Of a DNA stretch of 64,000 nucleotides, positions 10,143 to 20,997 are shown piece after piece; the first letter of the stretch is position 1; each line of letters opens with the position of its first letter. The translations under genes were made by a program, and so were the position numbers. The notes below the pieces were generated by a model, which saw only the letters and a list, made by a program, of their open reading frames with translations, was not told where the DNA came from and made no database searches. This DNA is from Roseivivax sp. THAF197b (GTDB taxonomy: Bacteria > Pseudomonadota > Alphaproteobacteria > Rhodobacterales > Rhodobacteraceae), in contig NZ_CP045319.1 of the NCBI RefSeq assembly GCF_009363255.1, positions 170,385-234,384 on the forward strand, given 5' to 3'.

Positions 10143-11342
10143 TTACTCCATCTCGCAGTTTGCGGCGTAGTTATCGACGTAATCGTCGAAGACCTGGTCA
10201 CGGATCGAGGTGCCGTACATGCCGTCATCCCGCTTCACCGCTTCCACCACGTAGAAGTCCTGGATCGGGAACTGGTTCTTGCCGAAGGAGAAGTCGCCGC
10301 GCGGGCTGTCGAAATCGGCCTCGGTCAGGGCCGCGCGCAGGGCCGCGCGATCGGTCAGATCGCCGCCCAGCTTCTCAACCGCGCTGTGGATGAGCTGCGC
10401 CGCGTCATAGGCCTGCATCGCGTAGGTGCCGGGCACCGCGTCGTATTTCTCGATATAGGCTGACACGAAGGCCTCGTTTGCGGCATTGTCCATGTCGGGC
10501 GCCCAGTTGGCACCGCCCAGAAGGCCGACGGCCGCGTCCTGCGTCGCAGGCAGCGTGGTCTCATCGACCGTGAAGGCCGACAGGAACGGAATGCCCGTGA
10601 GGCCCGCCTGATCGTATTGCTTCACGAGATTCACACCCATGCCGCCCGGCATGAAGGTGAACAGCGCATCGGGCTGGAAGGCCGCGATCTGCGCAAGCTC
10701 GGACGAGAAGTCGAGCTGGCCGAGTTCGGTAAAGACCTCGCCCGCGATGCCGCCCGTGTAGGAATTCTTGAAGCCCGCGAGGCTGTCCTTGCCCGCCTGG
10801 TAGTTCGGCGCCATCAGGAAGACGTTCTGGTAGCCTTGGCTTTCCGCATAGGCGCCCATCACCTCGTGGTTCTGGTCGTTCTGATAGGAGGTCACGAAGA
10901 AGTTCGGGTTGCACTCCGCACCCGCGAAGTTCGACGTGCCCGCATTGGTCGAGATCAGCACGGTGCCGGTCTCTGTCACCGGACGGTGGATCGCGATCAG
11001 GATGTTGGAGAAGATCGGACCGACCACGAAATCGACCGCATCGCGGGCCACAAGCTCTCGGGCGCGGTCGGCGGCGAGGTCGGGACGCAATTCGTCATCG
11101 ACGACGATGATCTCGGTCTCCATGCCGCCCAGCATCTCGTTCTGCTCGGCAAACAGCATGAAGCCGTTGCGCGCTTGCTCACCAAGGGCCGCAGCGGGGC
11201 CAGATAGCGTATAGACGAGGCCGATCTTCAGCACGTCGTCATTGGCAGATGCCGGTGCCTCGGCATGGGCGGCGGCGAAGGCCGTTCCGGTCAAGGCCAG
11301 CGTGGCACAGGTCGAGGCAAGAGGTGTTCTCTTCAATGTCAT
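10143..11342 (-). CDS. Periplasmic substrate-binding protein of the Liv-type transporter
   Basis: A 399-residue type I periplasmic binding protein with an N-terminal signal peptide (positive start, hydrophobic run, A-A-H-A-E-A cleavage region). The mature part begins L-K-I-G-L-V-Y-T-L-S-G-P, as in LivK/AmiC-like receptors. Start ATG at 11340-11342 has GGGAGA upstream; a longer frame adds nothing signal-like. It is first in the operon SBP-livHMGF-cupin-monooxygenase, facing the marR operon across a 335-base divergent region. Ligand is unknown; an aromatic carboxylate such as anthranilate is plausible from context. Confidence 0.88.
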   Translation of the reverse strand: MTLKRTPLASTCATLALTGTAFAAAHAEAPASANDDVLKIGLVYTLSGPAAALGEQARNGFMLFAEQNEMLGGMETEIIVVDDELRPDLAADRARELVARDAVDFVVGPIFSNILIAIHRPVTETGTVLISTNAGTSNFAGAECNPNFFVTSYQNDQNHEVMGAYAESQGYQNVFLMAPNYQAGKDSLAGFKNSYTGGIAGEVFTELGQLDFSSELAQIAAFQPDALFTFMPGGMGVNLVKQYDQAGLTGIPFLSAFTVDETTLPATQDAAVGLLGGANWAPDMDNAANEAFVSAYIEKYDAVPGTYAMQAYDAAQLIHSAVEKLGGDLTDRAALRAALTEADFDSPRGDFSFGKNQFPIQDFYVVEAVKRDDGMYGTSIRDQVFDDYVDNYAANCEME

Positions 11343-11571
11343 GGTCGTATCTCCCGGTTGATCTGTTGGTGGGCCCCGCCTCTTTGGGCGATGTGCCGGA
11401 TGAATGTGCATCACGCTGTCAGCGTCGGTCTTTGACCTTTCGTTCCGTGTCAGGCCCGCCCCGCAGAGGAGCCTGTCTGCCCGGGGCGGTCAACGGCAAT
11501 GATGCAAACATCGACGCCGTCCGACCCTGTCCGGGCCCCATTTCGATCAATCGTTACCCGTGATTCGATTT

Positions 11572-11602
11572 ATTTCAAGCTCAAACCTTTTTTGCTTGAA
11601 AT
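11572..11602. promoter_or_regulatory. 12-bp inverted repeat, candidate MarR operator (site B) in the divergent region 11343-11677
   Basis: Perfect 12-base arms TTTATTTCAAGC (11569-11580) and GCTTGAAATAAA (11594-11605) flank a 13-base T-rich spacer. It lies 73-109 bases before the favoured marR start and about 230 bases before the binding-protein gene. The core repeats site A at 1301-1330. Apart from this repeat, I see no other feature in the 335-base gap. Confidence 0.7.
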
Positions 11603-11677
11603 AAAAAAATGGCGCGCCTAGCGTTTTGGCATTGGCGGTCCGAGATGGCCCGCCCGCGACGCAAGACCAGAGGCATC

Positions 11678-12160
11678 ATGGACCAGTATGCGGATCTGAA
11701 AGACGCCCCGCCCCTCGCCCAGAACGGCGACGCGAAGGAACATCTGCGCCTGTGGTTGCGGCTTCTGAAGACCTCCCGCCGGATCGAGGCGGTGCTGCGC
11801 GACCGTCTGCGCACGGAGTTCGACACCACCCTGCCCCGCTTCGACGTGCTGGCGGCGCTCGCCCGGTTCGAGGACGGTTTGAAGATGAGTGCCCTTTCCG
11901 AAGTGCTCCGCGTCTCCAACGGCAATGTCACCGGGATCGTGGACCGGCTCGTTGAGGACGGCCTGGTCGCCCGCGTGAAAGTGCCCGGAGATCGCCGGGC
12001 CTCGCTCGTCCACCTGACCGACGCGGGCAAGACCGAATTTGCGCGGCAGGCCACGGCGCATGAAGCCTGGATTGCCGAGTTGCTGGGAGAGATTTCCCCC
12101 GAAGACGCGGCGCATCTCTCCGCGCAGCTCGATGCCCTATCCGCACCGGAGGCCCCATGA
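11678..12160 (+). CDS. MarR-family transcriptional regulator
   Basis: A 160-residue winged-helix repressor-type protein. The DNA-binding core [19 protein letters not shown] is followed by the wing [14 protein letters not shown]. Start ATG 11678 is preferred over ATGs at 11609 and 11645: it has AGAGG just upstream, gives normal family length, and leaves the inverted repeat at 11569-11605 outside the gene. MarR proteins of CoA-dependent aromatic pathways usually release DNA on binding an aryl-CoA or aromatic acid; that is inference here. ATGA overlap with the crotonase gene. Confidence 0.85.
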   Translation: MDQYADLKDAPPLAQNGDAKEHLRLWLRLLKTSRRIEAVLRDRLRTEFDTTLPRFDVLAALARFEDGLKMSALSEVLRVSNGNVTGIVDRLVEDGLVARVKVPGDRRASLVHLTDAGKTEFARQATAHEAWIAELLGEISPEDAAHLSAQLDALSAPEAP

Positions 12161-12957
12161 GAACCGACACGACGCATTTCCGCTGCGAGATCGAGGACGG
12201 CATCGCCACGCTCCGGCTCGACCGGCCCGACCGCAAGAACCCGCTGACCTTCGACAGCTATGCCGAATTGCGCGACTGGTTCCGCGATCTTGCTGCCGAT
12301 GACAGCGTGAAGGCGGTGGTCTTTGCGTCCAATGGCGGGAATTTCTGCTCGGGCGGCGATGTGCACGAGATCATCGGCCCGCTCACGAAGATGAACATGA
12401 AGGAGCTTCTGGCCTTCACACGCATGACCGGCGATCTGGTTAAGGCGATGATCCATTGCGGCACGCCGATCATTGCCGCCGTGGACGGCATCTGCGTGGG
12501 TGCCGGCGCGATCATCGCGATGGCCTCCGACATGCGGCTGGCCTCGCCCGAGGCCAAATGTGCCTTTCTCTTCACGCGCGTGGGGCTTGCGGGCTGCGAC
12601 ATGGGCGCCTGCGCGATGCTGCCCCGGATCATCGGCCAGGGCCGCGCGGCGGAGTTGCTCTATACCGGTCGGTCGATGGGCGCTGACGAGGGCGAGAAAT
12701 GGGGCTTCTGGAACCGCGTCGTGCCCGCCGATGCGCTCGAGACCGAAGCGCAGGCGCTGGCCGCCAAGATCGCCGCCGGGCCGAATTTCGCGCATATGAT
12801 GACCAAGACTATGCTCGATCAGGAATGGTCCATGTCGCTCGATCAGGCCATTGAGGCCGAGGCCCAGACCCAGGCGATCTGCATGCAGACCGCCGATTTC
12901 ACCCGAGCCTATGAGGCCTTCGTGGCCAAGGAAAAGCCGGTGTTTCAGGGCGATTGA
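12157..12957 (+). CDS. Enoyl-CoA hydratase/isomerase-family (crotonase) protein
   Basis: A 266-residue crotonase with the oxyanion-hole segment F-C-S-G-G-D-V-H near residue 63 and D-G-I-C-V-G-A-G-A near residue 110. Of the two acid/base glutamates of classic hydratases, the second appears present (A-A-E-L-L-Y-T-G), but the first seems replaced (F-T-R-V-G-L instead of P-E-x-x-L-G). It may therefore use a modified mechanism, for example ring hydration or hydrolysis of the dearomatised CoA ester. It lies between marR and the acyl-CoA dehydrogenase. Confidence 0.85.
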   Translation: MRTDTTHFRCEIEDGIATLRLDRPDRKNPLTFDSYAELRDWFRDLAADDSVKAVVFASNGGNFCSGGDVHEIIGPLTKMNMKELLAFTRMTGDLVKAMIHCGTPIIAAVDGICVGAGAIIAMASDMRLASPEAKCAFLFTRVGLAGCDMGACAMLPRIIGQGRAAELLYTGRSMGADEGEKWGFWNRVVPADALETEAQALAAKIAAGPNFAHMMTKTMLDQEWSMSLDQAIEAEAQTQAICMQTADFTRAYEAFVAKEKPVFQGD

Positions 12958-13016
12958 ATGTCGCACGGGGCCGTGACGTTCGGCCCTGCCTATTCGCAAG
13001 ACAGGAAGGACGTACC

Positions 13017-14170
<1,154 letters not shown>

Positions 14171-14174
<4 letters not shown>

Positions 14175-14998
14175 CCGACCCGCGCGCAGAAGGGGCCGAG
14201 ACCGACTTCTCCGCGCGCATGTCCTATGGCGATTACCTTGGCCTCGACCGATTGCTTGATGCGCAGCGTCCGCTGACCGACGCGCCGGACGAGATGCTAT
14301 TCATCATCCAGCATCAGACGTCTGAGTTGTGGATGAAGCTGATGTTGACCGAGCTTGACGCCGCTCGGCGTTCCCTCTCCGAGGATCGCACGGGCGAGGC
14401 GTTCAAGATGCTCGCCCGGGTGAGCCGCATCATGGAGCAGCTCAACAATGCCTGGGATGTACTGCGCACCATGACGCCGTCGGATTACACGACGTTTCGC
14501 GCGCGGCTCGGGCAATCCTCGGGGTTCCAGTCCCTGCAATACAGACTCATCGAGTTCGCGCTCGGCAATCGCAACCGCGCGATGATGGCGGCCCATGCCC
14601 ATGATGCAGCCGCCGCCGCCGTGCTGGAGACGGAGCTTGCCCGCCCTTCGCTTTATCAGGAAGTGCTGGCTTTCGCAGCGCGTCACGGCATGGCCGTCCC
14701 CGAGGGGGCAATCGCCGCGCCTGCCGAGGTTCCGCACGCACCCGACGACCGGATCAGCGCACTTTGGGCGCAGGTCTATCGCGACACGGCCCGGCACTGG
14801 ACGCTTTACGAGATGGCCGAGAAGCTCGTCGATCTCGAGGATTACTTCCGCCGCTGGCGCTTCAACCACGTTACCACCGTTGAGCGCGTCATCGGCTTCA
14901 AACGCGGCACCGGCGGCACGGCGGGTGTGGCGTATCTCAAGAAGATGCTCGCAACCGAGCTCTTCCCCGAACTCTGGCACGTTCGCACCCAACTCTGA
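14171..14998 (+). CDS. kynA: Tryptophan 2,3-dioxygenase
   Basis: A 275-residue haem enzyme opening the indole ring of L-tryptophan to N-formylkynurenine. The motif [14 protein letters not shown] near residue 40 carries the active-site His. The segment [20 protein letters not shown] holds the proximal haem His, and the family ending F-P-E-L-W-H-V-R is present. ATGA overlap with the dehydrogenase. Kynurenine formamidase and kynureninase are absent from this window, so the link from kynurenine to anthranilate must be encoded elsewhere. Confidence 0.95.
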
Positions 14999-15036
14999 CC
15001 CCGTCCAAACGGGGCGCACCGACAGGGAGCCTTGAT

Positions 15037-16662
15037 ATGACACACACTCTGGGGCCCTCGGCCCATACCGACAGCTTCACGCGGGACAACCTGCCGCCTG
15101 CAGATCAATGGCCCGAATTCCTGATGGATGGCTTCGATTACCCCGAACGGTTGAATGTGGGCGTCGAGTTGACGGACGCCATGGTCGAACGCGGCTTTGG
15201 CGATCACGTCGCGCTGATCGGCAACGGGCGTCAGCGTACCTACAAAGAGCTGTCGGACTGGACCAACAGGCTGGCCCATGCGCTGGTCGAAGATCTGGGC
15301 GTGAAGCCCGGCAACCGCGTGTTGATCCGGTCGGCCAACAACCCCGCCATGGTCGCCGCCTGGCTGGCCGCGACGAAGGCGGGTGCGGTCGTCATAAACA
15401 CCATGCCACTTCTGCGCGCGGGCGAGTTGGGAAAGATCGTCGACAAGGCCGAGGTGCAATTTGCGCTCTGCGACACGCGGCTCATGGACGAGATGGTGAC
15501 CTGCGCGAAGGACAGCGCGCATCTGCAGAAAGTGGTGGGGTTCGACGGTACCTCGAACCACGATGCAGAGTTGGATCGCCTTGCGCTGACCAAGCCCGTG
15601 CAGTTCGACGCAGTGGACACGGGGCGCGATGACGTCGCCCTTTTGGGCTTCACCTCGGGGACCACGGGCAACCCCAAGGCCACGATGCATTTTCACCGCG
15701 ACATCCTGATCATCGCCGATGGCTATGCCAAGAACGTGCTCAACGTCACGCCGGATGATGTTTTCGTGGGCTCTCCGCCCCTCGCCTTCACCTTCGGTCT
15801 GGGTGGTCTCGCGGTCTTCCCGCTGCGCTTCGGGGCGGCGGCAACGCTTCTGGAAAACGCATCGCCTCCGAACATGATCGAGATCATCGAGGAGCATCGG
15901 GCGACGGTATGTCTAACCGCGCCCACCGCCTACCGTGTCATGCTGCGTGCGATGGAGGACGGCGCGGATCTGTCCTCCCTGCGGGCTGCGATTTCTGCGG
16001 GCGAAACGCTGCCCGCGCCGGTCTATGACGAATGGATCGAGAAAACCGGCAAGCCCATGCTCGACGGGATCGGCGCGACCGAGATGCTGCATATCTTCAT
16101 CTCGAACCGTTTCGACGATCACCGCCCGGCCTGCACCGGCAAGACGGTGCCCGGCTACGAGGCGAAGGTCATCGGCGAAGACGGCGCGTCGGTACCCCGC
16201 GGCACGGTCGGTAGATTGGCCGTACGCGGCCCGACCGGCTGCCGCTATCTCGCGGATGATCGGCAGAAGGAATACGTGGTCGGTGGCTGGAACGTCACCG
16301 GCGATGCTTTCGTCATGGACGAAGACGGCTACCTGCATTTTGCCGCGCGCAACGACGACATGATCATCTCATCGGGCTACAACATCGCAGGGCCCGAGGT
16401 GGAAGCCGCCCTTCTGTCCCATGAGGCGGTCGCGGAATGCGCCGTGGTGGGCGCGCCCGATCCCGAACGCGGACAGGTCGTCGAGGCGCATGTGGTATTG
16501 AGCGAAGGCGCAACCCCCGGCGACGCGCTGGTCAAGGCACTACAGGACCACGTCAAAGCGACCATCGCGCCCTACAAATACCCCCGTCGGGTGCATTTCG
16601 TCGATGCGCTGCCCAAAACCGAGACCGGGAAGATCCAGCGGTTCCGCCTGAAAGAGGGGTGA
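15037..16662 (+). CDS. 2-aminobenzoate/benzoate-CoA ligase
   Basis: A 541-residue ANL-family AMP-forming ligase. It has the P-loop-like G-F-T-S-G-T-T-G-N-P-K near residue 205, the aryl-CoA ligase stretch I-G-A-T-E-M-L-H-I-F-I-S, a hinge after D-D-M-I-I-S-S-G-Y-N-I, and the terminal P-K-T-E-T-G-K-I-Q-R catalytic Lys. This subgroup activates benzoate, 4-hydroxybenzoate or 2-aminobenzoate. kynA just upstream and the aminobenzoyl-CoA monooxygenase favour anthranilate. It is last in the marR operon and converges on the reductase gene with 4 bases between stops. A short CCCCGT/ACGGGG hairpin (14999-15014) separates it from kynA. Confidence 0.88.
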   Translation: MTHTLGPSAHTDSFTRDNLPPADQWPEFLMDGFDYPERLNVGVELTDAMVERGFGDHVALIGNGRQRTYKELSDWTNRLAHALVEDLGVKPGNRVLIRSANNPAMVAAWLAATKAGAVVINTMPLLRAGELGKIVDKAEVQFALCDTRLMDEMVTCAKDSAHLQKVVGFDGTSNHDAELDRLALTKPVQFDAVDTGRDDVALLGFTSGTTGNPKATMHFHRDILIIADGYAKNVLNVTPDDVFVGSPPLAFTFGLGGLAVFPLRFGAAATLLENASPPNMIEIIEEHRATVCLTAPTAYRVMLRAMEDGADLSSLRAAISAGETLPAPVYDEWIEKTGKPMLDGIGATEMLHIFISNRFDDHRPACTGKTVPGYEAKVIGEDGASVPRGTVGRLAVRGPTGCRYLADDRQKEYVVGGWNVTGDAFVMDEDGYLHFAARNDDMIISSGYNIAGPEVEAALLSHEAVAECAVVGAPDPERGQVVEAHVVLSEGATPGDALVKALQDHVKATIAPYKYPRRVHFVDALPKTETGKIQRFRLKEG

Positions 16663-16666
16663 GGCT

Positions 16667-17716
16667 TCACGCCTCGATCTCGACCCGGCCCTTGGGATTG
16701 GAGCAGCAGGCGAGGATATAGCCTGCCTCGATATCTTCCTCCGAGATGCCGCCGTTGTGGACCATGTGCACCTCGCCCGCGCGCTTTTTGACCTTGCAGG
16801 TGCCACAGATCCCGAAGGTGCAGCCCGACGGGATACGCAGACCTTTCGCGCGCGAAAGACTGAGGATCGTATCGGTCTCGAAACACTCCACGGTGACACC
16901 GGATTTCGCAAAGACCACCTCGGCGCCCGCTGCGTCCTGCGGGGCGAAATCGTCAAACTCGGGCACCTCTTCGGCCAATGCGGCGGGTGCTGCGAAGCTT
17001 TCCTGGTGATATCGGTCCATGTCGAAGCCCATGCCGATCAGCGCCTCGCGCACCATCGTCATGAAATCCTCGGGCCCGCAGCAATAGATGTCCCGGTCGA
17101 GGTAATCGGGCGCCATCAGGCCCAGCATCAGCTGATTGAGGCGGCCCAGATAGCCAGTCCAGACCTCGTAGGGCTCTTCCTCGGTCACGGCGAAGCTCAG
17201 GTGCAGGCCGGGCACGCGGCTGGCCATGTGAATGAGGCGCTGGCGGAAGATCAGGTCGGACGGTCGCCGCGCGCAGGCAATGAGGCGCACATCCGGGTTG
17301 TCGCCGAAATCGTAGAGAAACGAGGCCATCGACATCATCGGGGTGATGCCGGAGCCCGCCGAGATCAGCAGGTATTTCGCTTTGGGATCACCGAGGGTGA
17401 ATTGCCCGGCAGGCCCAAAGGCCTTGAGCCGCATGCCGGGCTTGAGGTGCTCGAACATCCACGCCGTGCCGACGCTGCCCTCCTGCCGCTTGACCGTCAC
17501 CGACAGCGTCAGCGGACGGGACGGCGTTGACGACAGCGTGTAGGTCCGCTCGATCGGCCCTCCGGGAAGCGGCAATTCAAGCGTGATGAACTGACCCGGC
17601 TTGTAGTCGAAGGTCTTCCCCGACGGCGAACGGAAGGCGAAGGTGCGCACGCCCGGCGCTTCCGGCACCACGATGGTGCATTCAAGCGGCTCGTTGTCGG
17701 TCCAGTGATCCGCCAT
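16667..17716 (-). CDS. Ferredoxin-NAD(P)H oxidoreductase subunit for a Rieske oxygenase (GbcB-like)
   Basis: A 349-residue electron-transfer protein. An FAD domain (R-T-Y-T-L-S-S-T-P near residue 54) and a nucleotide domain (S-A-G-S-G-I-T-P-M-M near residue 123) are followed by a C-terminal plant-type [2Fe-2S] domain with Cys spacing C-T-F-G-I-C-G-T-C and a later C-C. It should pass NAD(P)H electrons to the Rieske oxygenase gene just upstream (2-base gap). The same pair composition is found in glycine betaine and proline betaine monooxygenases. Confidence 0.88.
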   Translation of the reverse strand: MADHWTDNEPLECTIVVPEAPGVRTFAFRSPSGKTFDYKPGQFITLELPLPGGPIERTYTLSSTPSRPLTLSVTVKRQEGSVGTAWMFEHLKPGMRLKAFGPAGQFTLGDPKAKYLLISAGSGITPMMSMASFLYDFGDNPDVRLIACARRPSDLIFRQRLIHMASRVPGLHLSFAVTEEEPYEVWTGYLGRLNQLMLGLMAPDYLDRDIYCCGPEDFMTMVREALIGMGFDMDRYHQESFAAPAALAEEVPEFDDFAPQDAAGAEVVFAKSGVTVECFETDTILSLSRAKGLRIPSGCTFGICGTCKVKKRAGEVHMVHNGGISEEDIEAGYILACCSNPKGRVEIEA

Positions 17717-17718
17717 GC

Positions 17719-18954
17719 TCACTCCGCCGCGTAAAGGGCGCGGCCGGTCAGGCGCGCCGTCATCGTCTCGCAATACCAGTCGACGAACTGAGCGACGCCC
17801 GATTCCTGCGCCGGGCTGTAGGGGCCGGGCTCATAGGCGGGCGAGTTGATGCCGCGCTGGTTTTCCTCGACGATGGCGCGGTCTTCGTCATTGGTGTGAA
17901 TCCAGACCGGGGTAAGCCGGTCCAGCGTGTAATCCGTGCCCTCGACCGCATCCTTGTGCACGAACCATTTCGTGGTCACCGCCGTTTCCTGCGGGCCAAT
18001 CGGCATCATCGAGAACAGCATCACGATATCGCCGAGGAAGTGGTTCCAGCTGTTTGGATAGTGGAAGAACAACAGCGAGCCCGCATCGCGGATCGTCACA
18101 TCGCCCACCAGCTTCTCGCAGGACGGCCCGCCATCCAGCGTGTAGCTGACCGCGTCACCCAGAAGCGGCACACGGACGAAGCGCCATTGTTCATTGGGCG
18201 CGATCCGGAAGGACGACGGCAGGCCCGCCGCCTCGCACTTCTTCAGATGGGCGGCGATGACGGGATCGTCCTTGCCCGAGCCATCGCCCGCAATGTTCGG
18301 ATTGTCGTCGAAGCTGACGCAAAGCGAGGGATGCGAGCCCGAGCAATGGTAGCATTCGCGGTTGTTTTCCATCACGAGCTTCCAGTTCGCTTGCTCGATG
18401 ATCGTGGTCTCATGGGCGAGTTTGCAGTCCGACAGCTTGTGCGGCCCGGCATAGTGCTGCGCCGCCTCGGCCAGCGCATCGAAGGCAGGTGCCTCATCGG
18501 CAAGCGACAGGAAAAGGATGCCCGCCGCCTCGCGGCAATGCACGGGCTTCAGCCCATGCTGCGAGGGGTCGAAATCGGGGCCCATATCGCGGGCCCATTG
18601 CAGACGACCATCGAGATCGTAGGTCCATTGATGATAGGGGCAGACAAGCTTCGGCGCCGATCCCTTAGCCGTCTGGCAGATGCGCGATCCGCGGTGGCGG
18701 CAGGAATTGTGGAAGGCCCGCACCTGCCCGTCCGTGCCGCGCACGACGATCACCGAATACTCGCCGATCTGGACGGTCATGTGATTGCCGGCCTTCGGGA
18801 TCTCGGCCACCGAGCCCACGAGCAGCCAGTCGCGATACCAGATCCGCTCCATATCGACGGTATACATGTCCGCGTCGCGATAAAGCGCGCGGGGCAGCGT
18901 GTGGCCGGGCTTCCGGCGCATCAGGTGTTCGAGCATATCGGATTGGGCGCTCAT
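17719..18954 (-). CDS. Rieske non-haem iron oxygenase, betaine demethylase-like (GbcA/Stc2 type)
   Basis: A 411-residue oxygenase alpha subunit. The Rieske cluster motif is C-R-H-R-G followed by C-P-Y-H-Q-W around residues 86-111. The mononuclear iron site is in N-R-E-C-Y-H-C-S-G-S-H-P near residue 200. It oxidatively removes an N-methyl group from a quaternary amine, by family. The flanking reductase and flavin demethylase are consistent with successive demethylation of glycine betaine or proline betaine. No beta subunit is present, as expected for this group. Confidence 0.87.
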   Translation of the reverse strand: MSAQSDMLEHLMRRKPGHTLPRALYRDADMYTVDMERIWYRDWLLVGSVAEIPKAGNHMTVQIGEYSVIVVRGTDGQVRAFHNSCRHRGSRICQTAKGSAPKLVCPYHQWTYDLDGRLQWARDMGPDFDPSQHGLKPVHCREAAGILFLSLADEAPAFDALAEAAQHYAGPHKLSDCKLAHETTIIEQANWKLVMENNRECYHCSGSHPSLCVSFDDNPNIAGDGSGKDDPVIAAHLKKCEAAGLPSSFRIAPNEQWRFVRVPLLGDAVSYTLDGGPSCEKLVGDVTIRDAGSLLFFHYPNSWNHFLGDIVMLFSMMPIGPQETAVTTKWFVHKDAVEGTDYTLDRLTPVWIHTNDEDRAIVEENQRGINSPAYEPGPYSPAQESGVAQFVDWYCETMTARLTGRALYAAE

Positions 18955-18957
18955 GGC

Positions 18958-20997
18958 TCAGATATCCTTAACGAGACGCAGGGCGTCGTAGATGGCGGCA
19001 TGGGTATTGCGGGCAGAGACGGCATCGCCGATCCGGTAGAGCGCGAAGGCCCCGTTCGGATTGCGGGTCTGCGGTTGCGGGCGGCCCTCGATCAGAGCCT
19101 CCTGATCGACCGCGCCGTGATTGGTGGAGTGAGGTTTCAGATCGAAATAGAGATCGGCCATAGGCAGTGTGCCGTGGTTCACCACGACTTGGTCGAAGTC
19201 CCGCGTTTCGACATGGTCGGAGTAATCCGTGCCGATATGGGCGGTCAGCATGTTCCCGGTCCGGGTCACATCCTTGAGGCGATACGTGACGGTGAAGCGG
19301 GTATCGAGCGCCTGCATCGACCGCATGTAAGGCACGAGGTTCATGGCCATCACGTCGGGCGCGAAACAGCGATCGGGGGTCATGATCTCCACATGCGCGC
19401 CGGTCCTGGCGATGATTTCGGCAGCCTGGAGGCCCGCGTGATCGCCCGCATCGTCATAGACCAGAGCGCGGGCACCGGGCTTCACATCGCCCGCGATGAT
19501 GTCCCAGGAGGACACGACCAGATCGTTGCCTGTCGCGCAGACCTCCGTATGCGGCAGGCCGCCGGTGGCAACGATCACGATATCCGGAGACAGAGCCTGC
19601 ACATCCTCGGCCTCGGCATAGGTGTTGAAGCGGAATTCCACGTCGCGAGCGGCGCATTGGGACATGCGCCAGTCGATGATCGAGATCATCTCGCGCCGCC
19701 GCTCCGATTGCGCAGTCAGCCGGATCTGCCCGCCGGGATTGGGTTGCACTTCGAAGACGGTGACGGCGTGACCGCGCTCAGCGGCGACGCGCGCGGCCTC
19801 GAGCCCCGCAGGGCCGGCCCCAACGATGGCGACCTTCTTCGTCTCGGCGGCAGGCGGCACCACATGCGGCATGGTCAGTTCGCGCCCGGTTGCGGCGTTG
19901 TGGATGCACAGCGCATCGCCCGCCGCATAGATCCGGTCGAGGCAATAAGTGGCGCCGACGCAAGGACGGATATCGTCCTCGCGGCCCTCGACGATTTTCT
20001 GCACGATCATCGGGTCGGCCATATGCGCCCGGGTCATGCCGACCATGTCCAGAAGCCCGGCGCTGACCGCATGACGCGCAGTCGCCACGTCGGGGATCTT
20101 GGCGGCGTGGAAGGTGGGCATGCCGGTCTCGGCCCGGATCGTGCCCGCGAAGTCGATGAAGGGCGCGTTCTTCATGCCCTGCACCGGGATCACGTCCGTG
20201 AGGCCCGGATCGGTGTCGATATGGCCCTTGATGACATTCAGAAAGTCGACCTTGCCGCTATCCGCGAGCCTGCGCGAAATCTCGAGCCCTTCCTCAACGC
20301 CAATTCCGCCATCGAGCCGTTCGTCGGCGGTGTAGCGAATGCCCACGATGAAATCCTCGCCCACCCGCGCGCGCACGGCATCGAGCACATCCCAGGTGAA
20401 GCGCAGCCGGTTGTCGAGATCGGGTCCGCCGTAAGGCCCGTCGAGGGCGTTGGTCAGCGGTGACCAGAACTGATCCATCAGGTGGCCGTAGGCCTGCAAC
20501 TCGATCCCGTCCATGCCGCCGACTTTCATCCGCTCGGCGGCGTCGGCGTAGTCCTGGATGATCCGCTCGATATCCCAATCCTCGAGCATCTTCGGAAAGG
20601 CCCGATGCGCCGCTTCGCGTTCGTGGCCGGGCGAGACGGCGGGCAGCCAGTCGCCCTTGGCCCAATGGGTGCGGCGGCCCAGATGCGTCAGCTGGATCAT
20701 CACCGCGCAACCATGTTCATGACAGGCATCGGTCAGGCGCCGGATCCACGGCACGACCTCGTCCTTGTAGGCCAGGATATTGTTGAAGACTGGCGGCGAG
20801 TTGCGCGACACCGCGGCCGATCCGGCCGTCATGGCAAGCGCCACGCCCGCCTTCGCGCGGGTCTCGTGATAGGCGCGGTAGCGGTCCTTGGGCATGCCGT
20901 CTTCGGGATAAGCGGGCTCATGCGCGGTGGTCATGATGCGGTTGCGCAAGGTGAGATGCTTGAGCTGATAGGGCTGCAACAGGGGATCGTTGCGCAT
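18958..20997 (-). CDS. Two-domain flavin/FeS demethylase (dimethylglycine or N-methylproline demethylase-like)
   Basis: A 679-residue protein with an N-terminal Old Yellow Enzyme TIM barrel (L-L-Q-P-Y-Q-L-K-H-L-T-L-R-N-R-I near the start) and an FeS region C-V-G-A-T-Y-C-L-D-R-I-Y with later C-I-H-N. A C-terminal FAD/NAD domain begins V-A-I-V-G-A-G-P-A-G-L-E-A-A. This layout is shared by trimethylamine dehydrogenase, DgcA and N-methylproline demethylase. It is first in the leftward operon and would act on the tertiary or secondary amine released by the Rieske enzyme. An ATG at 21042 could add 15 residues; the family N-terminus favours 20997. Confidence 0.82.
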   Translation of the reverse strand: MRNDPLLQPYQLKHLTLRNRIMTTAHEPAYPEDGMPKDRYRAYHETRAKAGVALAMTAGSAAVSRNSPPVFNNILAYKDEVVPWIRRLTDACHEHGCAVMIQLTHLGRRTHWAKGDWLPAVSPGHEREAAHRAFPKMLEDWDIERIIQDYADAAERMKVGGMDGIELQAYGHLMDQFWSPLTNALDGPYGGPDLDNRLRFTWDVLDAVRARVGEDFIVGIRYTADERLDGGIGVEEGLEISRRLADSGKVDFLNVIKGHIDTDPGLTDVIPVQGMKNAPFIDFAGTIRAETGMPTFHAAKIPDVATARHAVSAGLLDMVGMTRAHMADPMIVQKIVEGREDDIRPCVGATYCLDRIYAAGDALCIHNAATGRELTMPHVVPPAAETKKVAIVGAGPAGLEAARVAAERGHAVTVFEVQPNPGGQIRLTAQSERRREMISIIDWRMSQCAARDVEFRFNTYAEAEDVQALSPDIVIVATGGLPHTEVCATGNDLVVSSWDIIAGDVKPGARALVYDDAGDHAGLQAAEIIARTGAHVEIMTPDRCFAPDVMAMNLVPYMRSMQALDTRFTVTYRLKDVTRTGNMLTAHIGTDYSDHVETRDFDQVVVNHGTLPMADLYFDLKPHSTNHGAVDQEALIEGRPQPQTRNPNGAFALYRIGDAVSARNTHAAIYDALRLVKDI

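Noticed and set aside
14999..15014. CCCCGT/ACGGGG hairpin between kynA and the CoA ligase gene
   Set aside because: Short stem without a T-run inside an apparent operon; may slightly affect mRNA processing but is not a terminator by sequence.
16660..16680. GAGGC/GCCTC inverted repeat at the ligase/reductase convergence
   Set aside because: Overlaps coding ends on both sides and lacks a T-tract; insufficient to call a bidirectional terminator.
17896..20463. Very long open frame antisense to the Rieske and demethylase genes
   Set aside because: Spans two well-recognised genes in another frame; composition is typical of GC-rich antisense shadow, with no family resemblance.
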